DNA of 64,000 bases from JANNPJ01 sp035474375. Its GTDB lineage: Bacteria; Actinomycetota; Actinomycetes; Actinomycetales; Kineosporiaceae. The stretch is from the NCBI GenBank assembly GCA_035474375.1, contig DATINJ010000036.1:1-64000 (forward strand), in the 5' to 3' direction. This document shows, in pieces, positions 16,708-26,344 of the stretch (within the stretch, counting starts at the first letter, position 1; the number at the start of each line of letters is the position of its first letter). The notes under the pieces were generated by a model. It made no database searches. It was not told where the DNA came from and saw nothing but the letters and a program-made list of their open reading frames with translations. Made by a program: the position numbers and the translations under genes.

Positions 16708-17996
16708 AATACCTCCAGGGCTTGGTCTCGCGCCGAGCCACAACTGTCGAACAGGGTGGTGCAAGAGCTCAGCAGAGCATCGGTGTACTCGGCATGGCGT
16801 TGCAGCAGGATGACCAGGTCGTGAGAAACCAGCGCCGCAGCCAAGTCGGTGACCGGTTGCACTTCCTTGCCGTCGACCTCCCAGTAGTCCACGTTCGCAT
16901 CGTGAAACTGTACGTCCGCACCGAGTTTTCGCAGCCCTTCCGCGATCGGGTACGCCGGGGTCCCGCGTAGATCGCTGACGTCGGGCTTGTAGCTGACGCC
17001 GAGCAGGAGGATCGAACTGCCGTTCACCGCCAGCTTTCGGCGGTTCAACAGCGCAGCCGCCCGCCGAACCACGTAATCAGGCATCTGACTGTTGATTTCG
17101 TGGGCGAGTTCGGCCATCCGGAACGTCGATCCGATCGTCCGCACCTTGTACGTCAGATAGTGCGGGTCGACCGGGATGCAGTGCCCTCCGACACCCGGCC
17201 CGGGGAAGAAGGCATGGAAACCGTAGGGCTTGCTCGAAGCACACGCCACGGCGTCCCAGAGATCCACGCCGAGCTCCCGGCTGAAGGTGGAAAGCTCGTT
17301 CGCCAAGGCAATATTGACTTGTCGATAGGTGTTCTCGATCAGCTTGGACATCTCCGCCTCGCGGGTTCCACGGGCACTGACGACGCGGTCGACCAGGCAC
17401 CCGTAGAACCGCGCTGCGGCCGCCGTGCACGCCGGGGTGACACCACCGACCACACGCGCCACGGATCGCATCGGGAAAGCCTTGTTTCCCGGGTCCACTC
17501 GCTCCGGCGCGAAGGCGAGATGAAAATCAACTCCGACGCGAAGACCGCCGCGCTCGAGGATCGGAAGCAGCACCTCCTCGGTGGTTCCCGGGAAGGTCGT
17601 TGATTCCAGCACCACCAGGGTGCCCGGGGTGAGCTGGTCCGCGATGGTCTCGGCAGCGGCCACCACGCTGCTGAGATTCGGTTGACGATCGCCCGAGACC
17701 GGCGTCGGAACACAGATCACGATCACCGCGCTGTCGCGCAGGTATGCCGGATCGTCCCCGGCGACAAATCCAGCCGCCCGCATCCGGGCTACGTCGTCGT
17801 GACTGACGTCGTCGATGTAGGAACGACCGGCCAGCAACAGGTCGACGCGAGCGTCATCAATTTCGTAACCAGCCACCCGCCAACCAATTTCGCAGGCTGC
17901 CTGGGCGAGCGCGAGGCCGACATATCCGAGACCTACAATGGACAGATCGAATCGTCGATTGCCGAGCGAATCGGCCAACTCGTGAGTTTGCTTCAC
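16704..17996 (-). CDS. UDP-N-acetyl-hexosamine/UDP-sugar 6-dehydrogenase
   Basis: 430 aa from the GTG at 17996, with AGGAG upstream and a GTGA overlap with the NRPS stop; an apparent longer frame to 18326 lies inside that NRPS gene. The Rossmann motif is SIVGLGYVGLALAQAACEIGW. The central domain has FAPERVDPGNK, NTYRQVNIALANELS and the catalytic Cys motif GPGVGGHCIPVDPHYL near residue 265. The C-terminal UDP-binding domain starts near NRRKLAVNGSSILLLGVSYKPDVSDLR. It oxidises the C6 hydroxyl of a UDP-hexose or UDP-HexNAc to the uronic acid. The family resembles WecC/WbpA more than UDP-glucose dehydrogenase. It supplies the sugar building block to the cluster, by inference. Confidence 0.92.
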   Translation of the reverse strand: MKQTHELADSLGNRRFDLSIVGLGYVGLALAQAACEIGWRVAGYEIDDARVDLLLAGRSYIDDVSHDDVARMRAAGFVAGDDPAYLRDSAVIVICVPTPVSGDRQPNLSSVVAAAETIADQLTPGTLVVLESTTFPGTTEEVLLPILERGGLRVGVDFHLAFAPERVDPGNKAFPMRSVARVVGGVTPACTAAAARFYGCLVDRVVSARGTREAEMSKLIENTYRQVNIALANELSTFSRELGVDLWDAVACASSKPYGFHAFFPGPGVGGHCIPVDPHYLTYKVRTIGSTFRMAELAHEINSQMPDYVVRRAAALLNRRKLAVNGSSILLLGVSYKPDVSDLRGTPAYPIAEGLRKLGADVQFHDANVDYWEVDGKEVQPVTDLAAALVSHDLVILLQRHAEYTDALLSSCTTLFDSCGSARDQALEVL

Positions 17997-20900
17997 AGAT
18001 GAATACTCCTGATGAGGCGAGCTGAGAAGTCTTCGGCAACCGACAGTGCGACGGCCGACGGGACGGTGCGGGAGTCGTATTCCAGGAGCCCTTCGACCTC
18101 TCCGCTGCTGCGGGGAGTGATCTCCACGGTCAGATCGAACTGTGGAGCGAACGGCTCGATTCGAAGCGGGGTGACGCGAACCCCGGGTATCCGCCAGAGC
18201 GGTTCGATGGTGTTCTGCCAGGCGAACTGGACCTGGAAGAGCGAGGAGCGATCTCGTCCGGTCCGGCGAGACAGACGGGCCAGCTCCGCAACCCCGACTC
18301 CGGAAGCGGCCCGAGCACGATCCCACGTGGCACCGAGAACATCAGGGGTCCCGTCCAGTTCCGCCGGTCCGATCGGGACGACGACCTGCCGGACGAAGTA
18401 GCCCACGACGCCTCGCGTACTCGGATCATCGCGGCCCGCAGTCGGAATCCCGATGCAGAACTCACGCGCGCCGGTGACCTCAGCCACAGCGCCCGCGAAT
18501 GCCTTCAACGCCAGCACGAACGGGGTAAGCCGCTGGGCCTGCGCCCGAGCGACAAGGGAAACACCCACCCCGACCGGCAAATTCAGGCCAAGGGTGGCGG
18601 GATTCTCACCGTTCACCGCCGACGGCGGAGCCGCTGGCCACTCGATGTCACGGGTGGTCGAGAGGCGCGCCGTCCAGGCCTTGAGCTCGGCGGCCGGGGG
18701 GCGGTCCGCGGCCGGATCTGCGGTGTCGGTGAATGGGCCGGCTGGTGGCGGGACCACGCCCTCGAGCAGGAGGCTCAGTTCCTCCGCCAGGATGGGTTCG
18801 CTGTAGCCGTCGAAGCAGGCGTGATGGATACCGAGCAGCAGGTCGCAGCCGTCGGCTGCGGCGTCGATCCGGGCCGAGATCAGCGGGCCCTCGGCGAGGT
18901 CAATCTGTCGGGCCAGCTCCCATCCACGTTGCTGCAGCGAACTGGAGGGCGGAGTCGATGTGACCGAGATGGTGGCCGCCGCCTGCTCGGTCAGCGCTCT
19001 GGCCACCGGCAGGCCGTCCGAGTCGGTCCCGACAGCGGTCAACAGGGCCTCGTGCCGCCGAGCGAACGAGCGCAGGGCACTGGCCAGCTCCGCTGCCGGT
19101 GGCGCCGGGGTCAACCGGTATGCCAGCACCAGCACATTGCCGATGGCATGATCGGGCCGGATCAGACCGTCCAACCAGAGCGAGATCTGGGCCCCGCTGA
19201 GGCCACCCGCCTCGGCGATCGTCGGCCGTCGCTCGGACTGGTTCTCGATCAGGGATCTACGGGCGATCTGTGCCGCCGAGCCGGCTCTCAACATCAGGTC
19301 GGCATCGATGGCGAGATCCGCTTGATCGAGCAAGCGGTGCGAAAGACGAATGGCGGCAAGGGAGTCCATGCCAGCAGTGCGAAGATCGAGGTCAAGACCC
19401 AGGGAATCCAGGCCCAGCATTTCCGCTGCCGTTTGGGCGATGACTTCAGCCCGAGCCTGGGCTTCGGGATCTGCGCGGTCGTTCGCCGGTGCAGGCAGCA
19501 CCTCGACCGGCGCATCAGCGGGCGCGGGCAATGCCGCGACGTCCACCTTGCCGGTCGGCCCGAGGGGCAGCTCTGCCAGCACGGTGATGCTCCCAGGGAC
19601 CATGACTGCCGGCAGGCGCTCGCGCAACATCGCGGTCAGGGCGGGGACATCGATCGGCGCCCCGGCGGCCACCACGTAGGCCACCAGACCGTTCGGACGC
19701 TCCTCCTTGAAGACCGGCACCACACTGGCCCGGGATACCTTCCCGGTGGCAATCAGGGCGGCCTCGACTTCGGCCGGTTCGACCCGCTGTCCCCGGATCT
19801 TGAGCTGCCGGTCGGCGCGCCCGACGAACTCCAGCACCCCGTCCGCCCGCCAGCACACCAGGTCCCCGGTTCGGTAGACCCGAAGCGGAGGTTCACCATC
19901 CACCGCGATCGGCGTGAACGCCCCGGTGTCACGTTCCTCACCGAGATATCCGAGGGCCAGACCAACGCCGGAAATGAGCAGTTCCCCGACCTCCCCCACG
20001 GCGACCCGGGTAGCCGTGGTGGCCTCCTCGAAGCGAACCACCAGGAGACCGGTTCCGGGAATGGCTCGGCCGATCGGGATCCCCCGAGGCGAGTCGCAAT
20101 CCTCCTGGCGGATCCGATGTGTCGTGGCGAATACGCTGGCCTCCACCGGCCCGTAGGCGTTCACCAGCCGAAGCGTGGGGTGCCGGAGGAGAACATCACG
20201 GACGTGTCGCGGCGAGAGCCGCTCACCCCCGATGATCAGCGTGCCGAGGCCGGTGAAGGCCTCAATGTCCTCGTCCACCAGCAGATTGAACAACGATGAC
20301 GTCAGCACCGCTCCGTTCACGCCCATCGCGATACCGCGGCGCATCCCCTGCGGGGACGGGTAGCCGTCGATTCCGGTGGTCGCGAGGTTCGTCGTCCCGC
20401 CGTGGACCAAGGGGTACCAGACCTCGAACGTAAAGATGTCCCAGGAGACCGCTGCCGTCGCCGACATCTGGCTCGGCGCGTCCGGATAGTCCGGCTCGAC
20501 CGGCAGTACCGTCCGCAGCACCGCTCGGTGCGTGCTGAGTGCCGCTTTCGGCGCACCGGAGCTGCCTGAGGTGAAGTAGACACAGCAGCCCGCGTCGAGC
20601 GGGACCTCGACGGCCGGGCCGGTGGGACAGCCGGGTGAGACGCTTTCAGCGGCGGACCCACTGATGATCGGCACTGCCCGAACGCCGAGCTCCGGCCCGG
20701 CTCCATCGGAGCCGACCACTACCACGGTGGCACCGATGTGCTCGAGCACTTCCCGTCGACGAGCCGCCGGCCAGCGGACGTCCATCGCGCAATAGGCCGC
20801 ACCGGTGCGCAGCACAGCGAGCATCGCCACCACGAGATCGACGCCTCGGGGCAGGTCGATGGCGACGATCGTCCCCGGACCAACTGCCTGGTCAGACAGC

Positions 20901-21139
20901 ATTCTGGCGAGGTTGCCGGAGGCCAGATCCAGTGCGGAATAGTCCAGCTCGCGATCCGCACCGCGCACCGCGATCGCATTGGGGGTCTGTCGGGCGTGCC
21001 GGAGCACGTGCAGCGAGAGCTGCTCGTCGCCGAGTTCGACCGGTCGCCCGGACCACGAATCCAGCAGCGCCCGATCGGCGTCCGAGATCGAAGAGTCGCC
21101 CTCGGCGGAGATCATCCCGTCGTGCTGTCGCACCGTCAT
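17993..21139 (-). CDS. Nonribosomal peptide synthetase, A-PCP-C
   Basis: 1048 aa from the ATG at 21139 (ATGA overlap with the upstream NRPS). Adenylation domain about 30-520: YFTSGSSGAPKAALSTHRAV (A3), AVSWDIFTFEVWYPL (A4 with Asp235-type residue), VNAYGPVEASVFATTHRI (A5), YRTGDLVCWRADGVLEFVGRADRQLKIRG (A7/A8, interrupted here only for length) and GPTGKVDVAALP (A10 Lys). PCP near 560-630 has TAGMDSLAAIRLS with the phosphopantetheine Ser near 590. The C-terminal condensation domain carries the HHACFDGYS active site near 771, GVVGYFVRQ and SSLFQVQFAWQNT. There is no thioesterase or reductase. The C domain comes last, so its acceptor must be supplied in trans. The amino acid cannot be assigned reliably by eye. 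Confidence 0.93.
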   Translation of the reverse strand: MTVRQHDGMISAEGDSSISDADRALLDSWSGRPVELGDEQLSLHVLRHARQTPNAIAVRGADRELDYSALDLASGNLARMLSDQAVGPGTIVAIDLPRGVDLVVAMLAVLRTGAAYCAMDVRWPAARRREVLEHIGATVVVVGSDGAGPELGVRAVPIISGSAAESVSPGCPTGPAVEVPLDAGCCVYFTSGSSGAPKAALSTHRAVLRTVLPVEPDYPDAPSQMSATAAVSWDIFTFEVWYPLVHGGTTNLATTGIDGYPSPQGMRRGIAMGVNGAVLTSSLFNLLVDEDIEAFTGLGTLIIGGERLSPRHVRDVLLRHPTLRLVNAYGPVEASVFATTHRIRQEDCDSPRGIPIGRAIPGTGLLVVRFEEATTATRVAVGEVGELLISGVGLALGYLGEERDTGAFTPIAVDGEPPLRVYRTGDLVCWRADGVLEFVGRADRQLKIRGQRVEPAEVEAALIATGKVSRASVVPVFKEERPNGLVAYVVAAGAPIDVPALTAMLRERLPAVMVPGSITVLAELPLGPTGKVDVAALPAPADAPVEVLPAPANDRADPEAQARAEVIAQTAAEMLGLDSLGLDLDLRTAGMDSLAAIRLSHRLLDQADLAIDADLMLRAGSAAQIARRSLIENQSERRPTIAEAGGLSGAQISLWLDGLIRPDHAIGNVLVLAYRLTPAPPAAELASALRSFARRHEALLTAVGTDSDGLPVARALTEQAAATISVTSTPPSSSLQQRGWELARQIDLAEGPLISARIDAAADGCDLLLGIHHACFDGYSEPILAEELSLLLEGVVPPPAGPFTDTADPAADRPPAAELKAWTARLSTTRDIEWPAAPPSAVNGENPATLGLNLPVGVGVSLVARAQAQRLTPFVLALKAFAGAVAEVTGAREFCIGIPTAGRDDPSTRGVVGYFVRQVVVPIGPAELDGTPDVLGATWDRARAASGVGVAELARLSRRTGRDRSSLFQVQFAWQNTIEPLWRIPGVRVTPLRIEPFAPQFDLTVEITPRSSGEVEGLLEYDSRTVPSAVALSVAEDFSARLIRSIHL

Positions 21140-24100
21140 GCGGTGACCTCTCGGACCGTGGCTGCGCACAACTCGGCGATTCGATCAGTCAGGGCCGTGA
21201 CCTCGGCTCGATCGAAGTGGTCGGTGCTGAATTTGGTGCCGATGGTGAACACTCCGTCGATCACGTCTCCCTCGAACATCAGGGTGTAGCGCTCGGACTG
21301 GCTCGCGGCCCGATGGGCACCGGTGTCCTCATCGGCGTTCTGGAGCGAATCGCCGCTCTGGCGTTGCTCCAGACGGCCCAGCTGACTGCGGTAATTCAGG
21401 CGGAGGCTGGGCCGGGGTAGCGCACTGAGCGCGCGCCGCTCTTCCTCGATCGGGGACCGGAAACGCAGGGCGTCGAAGCTGAAGGGCCGGGGCGGGACGA
21501 GACGGGGAGCCGACAGCAGGTTCCGGACGGCCGCAACTCCACTGCCCTGGATCACTCCGATCTCCGGATGGGTGCTCTGCAGGTAGCCAATGGTGCGGGC
21601 GACGTCCAGATCACCGACCATTGCCGTTCGGTTGTTGTCGTACACATCCACGGCCACGGTCCTCGCCCCGGTGCGTTCCGCCACCGCCGTCATGATCGCG
21701 GCCCGCAGCAGCTCCACCGGACGGAATGATCCTGGCGCCAGGCGATGCAGGATCGCGTCGGAATCGGCGGTTCCCAGCGCCGACCGGACGGTCACCACGG
21801 AGGGCAAGCGCGCCGGACCGGCAGCCGGTCGACTCAGCGGGAGTGCATCCGGCCAGGGCGCGCTCAGCCAGGCTTCGGCGTCTCGGCGCGCGACGTCGGA
21901 GTCGAGGTAGGAATCGATCGCCGAGCGGACGGACACCACGGATTCGGTCGGCGGGTCCAGAGCCGCCCGACCAGTGGCCAGCCAGCGGGTGATCGCCGCT
22001 TCGATCTCGTCCACCAGCAGGGACATCGACCAACCGTCGAGAACCAGATGATGGACGACGATCAGCAGCCGGTGCTCTGCACCGGCCCGCAACCGGACCA
22101 TCCGAAATACGTCTCCGCTGGACGGGTTCAATTCTCGCTGGACTGTCTCGGCCGGTTCCAGCAACCGCTCGGCGAGATCGCCGGCGCCAAGATCCACGTT
22201 GCCAAAGACGTCCTTGGCTTCCCGGGTCTCGAAACGCACCGACGGAGTGGCCAGATCGAACCGGCTGGACAGCGCCGGGTGCTGCTCCAGCACCGCGGCC
22301 GCCGTGTCCAGCAGGGCGGCATCGGGAATCTCGGCGTCGATCCGCATCAGCGCAGTCAGGCAGAAATGGTGCACGTCCGGAACGGGGCCGTCGAGCAACC
22401 ACCTCAACTGTGAGGGAAGCAGCTCGACCGGTTCGCCAGACCCGGTGCCGCTCGGGCGCGGTGTCCCGGAATCCTGGGCAGCGTCCCGCACGGCCGCACT
22501 GATCGCGGCAAGCGTGCCGCAACTCAGCACCTCGGCCGGGGTGATGACAAAGCCGTGGGCCCGGGCGCGGGCGGTGAACCGGACAGCCAGCAGCGAGTCG
22601 CCACCGAGTTCCAGAAAGTCGTCTTCCGGACGGGCCTGGTCGACCCCGAGCACCTCGCACCAGATTGGCCCGAGCACGGTCAGTCGAGCGTCGGAGAGCG
22701 GAATCGGAAGGGCCGGCCGATCATCGGCCGCTTCGCCGGTCGCACGCTGGGCTGAGATCTCGGCTGCCACCGCCAGACGGTCGGTCTTTCCCGACGAGGT
22801 GACCGGAATTCGGGTGGCCGAGGCCCAGATCGTGGGTACGAAGGGCAGCGGGAGGATCGACGTCAGGCGTTCAGTGATGGCAGCCACGTCGAGCCCGGCC
22901 AAGGTGTCCGGGCTACCAGTCGGAATTCTCACCACCAACGCTCCGAGCCGGGGCGGCAGATCATCCTGCGAAATGACGGCGGCAGCCGCGTCGGCAACCA
23001 AACCAGTGGCCCGTAGCGCGGCCTCGACCTCGCCGAGTTCGATCCGGAAACCCCTGAGCTTGACCTGATCGTCCGTCCGGCCGGTGAACACCAGGTCACC
23101 GGTGGGCAGAACCCGGACGAGATCGCCAGTGCGGTAATAGGTTTCCTCATCCTGGCTGTTGTCCGCGCCGACCGTTCCGATCGAGTGGGTGACGAAGCGA
23201 TCGGCGGTCAGATCTGGCCGGCCGACGTAACCGTCAGCCAACAGACCACCGATGTAGAGCTCCCCCTCCTCACCAACCCGGGCCGGCCCGCCGTCGGGTC
23301 GCACCACCGACAGCCGTCGGCCCGGGAAGGCGCTACCGATCGGCAGGCCACGCTCGTCCGCCTGCACCTGCGCGTCCGGGCTGATCCGAAAGGCCACCGA
23401 CGTGACGACGCTCTCGGTCGGCCCGTAGGCGTTCACCAGCTCCGCGGCAGCCAACCCGGAACTCTGGTGCCGACGCAGGTCTGCCCAGGCCGCAGCCTCC
23501 CCGCCGATCACCACCAGCCGCACCGACGCGAAGTTCGAGCCGTCGGCCGACGGGAGTTCGGCGGTTACCGTCCGCCAGTACGCGGTCGGAAGTTGAAGCA
23601 CGGTGACAGCGTTGTCCCGGACCATCTGCGAAAGATCGGCCGGACTGGGCAGGGCGACAGACTTGACCACGACTGCGGCCCCGGCGAACCAGGTGGGCCA
23701 GATCTCTTCCTGGGCCACGTCGAAGCCGAGAGAGGCGAACTGCAAGACCCGGTCCGAGGGGAGCAGGGCGAAGTAGTCAACGGCGGATCTGGAGTGCAGG
23801 GCTATCGCCGCGTTCGAAATGCTCACGCCCTTCGGGACGCCGGTCGAGCCTGAGGTGTACACGACGTACGCCTCGCTCGTACCGTCAGCATTCTCGATTC
23901 GCGGCATTGAAGCCGGCGCAGCCGCCGGCTCGAAAAGCGAGTCCAGCGTCGCCACCGGGCAGCCTGGATTCGATTCAGCGCCCGGAAGCATCTGGAGAAT
24001 AAGCAGTTTTACGGCGGCATCCTGAACCTGACGGGCCAGTCGGGCCAGTGGCACCGACTCGTCAAAAGGCACCACGGCGACACCGCTGCGGGCCAGGGCG

Positions 24101-24315
24101 GCCAGCAGCACGAGCGCCCTGCCGCTGTTCGGCAGCGCCATCGCTACCCGGTCCCCGGCCCGGACACCGAGCCGGTTGACCGCCTCGGCCACCAGCTCGG
24201 CATCGGCCGCGAGTTCCGCGAAACTCCAGGTTCGCTCGGCGATCAGAGCCGGCCGGGCCGGGTACTGCAGCACGGTTGCCGCGAGACCCTCGGCCAAGGT
24301 CATCGCGCGGGTCAT
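21136..24315 (-). CDS. Nonribosomal peptide synthetase, A-PCP-E (or C)
   Basis: 1059 aa. Adenylation domain about 1-515: YVVYTSGSTGVPKGVSISNA (A3), LGFDVAQEEIWPTWFAG (A4, Asp present), LVNAYGPTESVVTSVAF (A5), YYRTGDLVRVLPTGDLVFTG (A7) and IPVTSSGKTDRLAV (A10 Lys). The PCP has DDFLELGGDSLLAVRF, attachment Ser near 576. The C-terminal C/E-superfamily domain has HHLVLDGWSMS near 754, DLDVARTIGYLQST like the epimerase RTVGWFT motif, and LRLNYRSQLG like the epimerase NYLGQ motif, so I favour epimerisation. The active site also fits a condensation domain. It would load one amino acid and present it, probably D-configured, to the second NRPS. Overlaps are 4 nt on both sides. Confidence 0.93.
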   Translation of the reverse strand: MTRAMTLAEGLAATVLQYPARPALIAERTWSFAELAADAELVAEAVNRLGVRAGDRVAMALPNSGRALVLLAALARSGVAVVPFDESVPLARLARQVQDAAVKLLILQMLPGAESNPGCPVATLDSLFEPAAAPASMPRIENADGTSEAYVVYTSGSTGVPKGVSISNAAIALHSRSAVDYFALLPSDRVLQFASLGFDVAQEEIWPTWFAGAAVVVKSVALPSPADLSQMVRDNAVTVLQLPTAYWRTVTAELPSADGSNFASVRLVVIGGEAAAWADLRRHQSSGLAAAELVNAYGPTESVVTSVAFRISPDAQVQADERGLPIGSAFPGRRLSVVRPDGGPARVGEEGELYIGGLLADGYVGRPDLTADRFVTHSIGTVGADNSQDEETYYRTGDLVRVLPTGDLVFTGRTDDQVKLRGFRIELGEVEAALRATGLVADAAAAVISQDDLPPRLGALVVRIPTGSPDTLAGLDVAAITERLTSILPLPFVPTIWASATRIPVTSSGKTDRLAVAAEISAQRATGEAADDRPALPIPLSDARLTVLGPIWCEVLGVDQARPEDDFLELGGDSLLAVRFTARARAHGFVITPAEVLSCGTLAAISAAVRDAAQDSGTPRPSGTGSGEPVELLPSQLRWLLDGPVPDVHHFCLTALMRIDAEIPDAALLDTAAAVLEQHPALSSRFDLATPSVRFETREAKDVFGNVDLGAGDLAERLLEPAETVQRELNPSSGDVFRMVRLRAGAEHRLLIVVHHLVLDGWSMSLLVDEIEAAITRWLATGRAALDPPTESVVSVRSAIDSYLDSDVARRDAEAWLSAPWPDALPLSRPAAGPARLPSVVTVRSALGTADSDAILHRLAPGSFRPVELLRAAIMTAVAERTGARTVAVDVYDNNRTAMVGDLDVARTIGYLQSTHPEIGVIQGSGVAAVRNLLSAPRLVPPRPFSFDALRFRSPIEEERRALSALPRPSLRLNYRSQLGRLEQRQSGDSLQNADEDTGAHRAASQSERYTLMFEGDVIDGVFTIGTKFSTDHFDRAEVTALTDRIAELCAATVREVTA

Positions 24316-25610
24316 CGGGTTGCCTCCGAAACACTCGGGGTCTGACTGGACAGTGCTGCTGCGGCTCGGGTTCGGTTGGTCCAGCCGACGGAAAGCCGTT
24401 CGGCCGTGCTGGCCGCCAGGAAGATTGCGGCGAGAGCAATCCAGCCCGGTGGGCCGGCCGTCACCCCGAGCGATGTGACCACCATCGGGCCGGCGGTGTC
24501 ATGCACGTTCGCTCCCAGGTTGAACACGGCAAGGTACTGGGCCTGCTGTTCGGCCGGAGACAGTTCATACGAGACTTCCCACGACGCTGCAGCATGAAGG
24601 TTTTCGCCGAACGTGAGCAGTACGACGCCGACGACGATCAACACGGACGCCGTGAGGGCGTTGCCGTAGTGCGCCACTGCCATCATCACCGAGGCCAGCG
24701 CCAAGGCGAGGCCACAGGTGGTGAGCGCCCGGGTGGCATCGGCAAGGTTCTCCGCCAGCCGAGTCCACCACACCTGCCCGAGCGCGGTGAGCATCGTGTT
24801 GATGATCAAGACGACGGCAACCATGAACGGCGGTGCCTTGGTGTAATCGACGATCCACAGCGGCAACGCGACGAAAAGGATGCTGTCGTGCAGCATCAGG
24901 AACCCATTGGCGAGAGAGACACTGAGGAACGGGATCTCGCGCAAGGGCTGGGCGAGGGTGGTGAGCGGCTTTGCGTCCACCACCCCCGGCTCCTGCACCG
25001 CCACAGGTACTGGCCGCTCGAATCTTTTCAGACCGGCAACCAGGAAAATCATCGGGATGAATGAGGCCGCGTTACCGAACACCAGTAACCGGTAGGCCCA
25101 GGACACGTCCGACTGCACTGCGACGCCGGCCAGCAGTGCACCGAATCCCAATCCGACGTTACGGAAGGCCCGTAAATACGCCATCGTTCGAAGGCGTTCA
25201 GTCTTTTCGAAGATCCGCCCAACCATCGCCTGGTTGGCCGGCGGTCCGGCCCGATCGGCACTGGTGACCAGCACCACGGCAATCAAGAACTGCCAGAAGT
25301 TGCCGACCAAGGCCAGGCCGCTGTAGGCGAAGACCCGAAAGACATGCAGCCCCACCAAGACAACGCGGGGCCCGACTCGGTCCGCAACCCGGCCGAGCAC
25401 GACCGACACGACCATCCCGGCCAGACCGGCCAACGACAGCCCGATCCCAACCTGCAGCGGAGACAGGTGGATCACTCGGGTGTAGTAGAGCACGCTCCCG
25501 GTCAGGAACATCCCGGTGCCGATGGAACCGACGAATCCGTTGGTGACCAGAACCCGCGATGCCCCCGGCGGGGGGATGATGTCAATCAATTTTCTGCCGC
25601 CGACGTTCAT
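24312..25610 (-). CDS. MFS transporter, probable exporter of the operon's product
   Basis: 432 aa with about 12 hydrophobic segments. The N-terminal half starts near VLVTNGFVGSIGTGMFLTG. The loop 2-3 motif is GRVADRVGPRVVLV, the G-x3-D-R/K-x-G-R/K signature of the major facilitator superfamily. A second half begins near LSVSLANGFLMLHDSILFV. It closely resembles drug/H+ antiporter-type MFS proteins of actinomycete biosynthetic clusters. It sits between an unknown gene and the NRPS pair with ATGA overlaps on both sides, so export of the final compound and self-protection are the likely roles. Import of a precursor is less likely. Confidence 0.9.
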   Translation of the reverse strand: MNVGGRKLIDIIPPPGASRVLVTNGFVGSIGTGMFLTGSVLYYTRVIHLSPLQVGIGLSLAGLAGMVVSVVLGRVADRVGPRVVLVGLHVFRVFAYSGLALVGNFWQFLIAVVLVTSADRAGPPANQAMVGRIFEKTERLRTMAYLRAFRNVGLGFGALLAGVAVQSDVSWAYRLLVFGNAASFIPMIFLVAGLKRFERPVPVAVQEPGVVDAKPLTTLAQPLREIPFLSVSLANGFLMLHDSILFVALPLWIVDYTKAPPFMVAVVLIINTMLTALGQVWWTRLAENLADATRALTTCGLALALASVMMAVAHYGNALTASVLIVVGVVLLTFGENLHAAASWEVSYELSPAEQQAQYLAVFNLGANVHDTAGPMVVTSLGVTAGPPGWIALAAIFLAASTAERLSVGWTNRTRAAAALSSQTPSVSEATR

Positions 25611-26344
25611 CTAGCTCCGTCCAGTACATCGGCGAGAATTTCGGCCGAGCGCTCAAGGTGGCGTGGGGTGAGCCCTTCCGGAGCGGGCCGGCCCAGCTGT
25701 CGATAGCTGAACCGGCGCATCACCACGTCGCTGCAGGTCACGTCATCCCCCAGGGCGACCAGGACCATGACATCAGCCACCGGTCTGGAGAACAACGGCA
25801 GACCAGCCAGGCAGACATCGGCCTGCGGGCTCCATTCCTCGGTGAGCGCCGCCTGCAATTGCTCTACCCGCTGGGCCACAGCATTTTTCAGATCCTCGGC
25901 TCGGGTCTCCGGCAGCCGAGCACCCTCCAGTGCAGCTCGTAGCGCCTGCCGTCGTCCCGGATCCGGTGTTGCGTCGAACCAGTCCAGGGATCGTCCGGCT
26001 ATTCCGGCGATCTGATCAATCGATTCTCCGACCCTGATCCGCCCCGGAACGGCAACCACGAGACCGGTCAGCGCCTCCAGCGCCAATTCGGCCAGGTGCC
26101 GATCCAGGACGGCGGCCGGCAACGTTTCGGCGTCCCACGAATGCCCCGCTGCCGCCCGCAACGCCAGGCCGGTCACGCAGGCCTCGGTCAACGCCTCGGC
26201 CACCGCAGGGGCCAGTGCTCCGCTGTCCGTCGCGCTCAGCGCGGCGTGCGCCGCCCGCACCGAATTGATGACCAGCCGCCAGAGCTGGACCTCTTCCGAC
26301 TCGACCGGTGGCGTAATCTGATTCACCGTAGAAATGCTGATCAT
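25607..26344 (-). CDS. Unknown helical protein inside the biosynthetic operon
   Basis: 245 aa, predicted mainly alpha-helical, no signal peptide or membrane segment. I do not recognise a family. The first third holds NSVRAAHAALSATDSGALAP and ALTEACVTGLALRAAAGHSW. The middle has Arg-rich GRRQALRAALEGARLPETRAEDL. The C-terminal third has a small polar core with two Cys (ADVCLAGLPLF and DDVTCSDVVMRRFSYRQL). It begins as ATGA on the stop of the VOC domain and ends as ATGA on the MFS start, so it is translated with them. Guesses such as a small tailoring or regulatory subunit would be unsupported. It is a good candidate for an uncharacterised family. Confidence 0.75.
   Translation of the reverse strand: MISISTVNQITPPVESEEVQLWRLVINSVRAAHAALSATDSGALAPAVAEALTEACVTGLALRAAAGHSWDAETLPAAVLDRHLAELALEALTGLVVAVPGRIRVGESIDQIAGIAGRSLDWFDATPDPGRRQALRAALEGARLPETRAEDLKNAVAQRVEQLQAALTEEWSPQADVCLAGLPLFSRPVADVMVLVALGDDVTCSDVVMRRFSYRQLGRPAPEGLTPRHLERSAEILADVLDGAR

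Noticed and set aside
17997..18326. Longer start for the nucleotide-sugar dehydrogenase
   Set aside because: The extra 110 residues lie antisense-free but inside the NRPS coding end and are Arg/Ser-rich; the GTG at 17996 has AGGAG and the GTGA overlap.
18821..20299. 492-codon plus-strand frame inside the second NRPS
   Set aside because: Antisense to clear adenylation and PCP motifs; composition typical of shadow frames.
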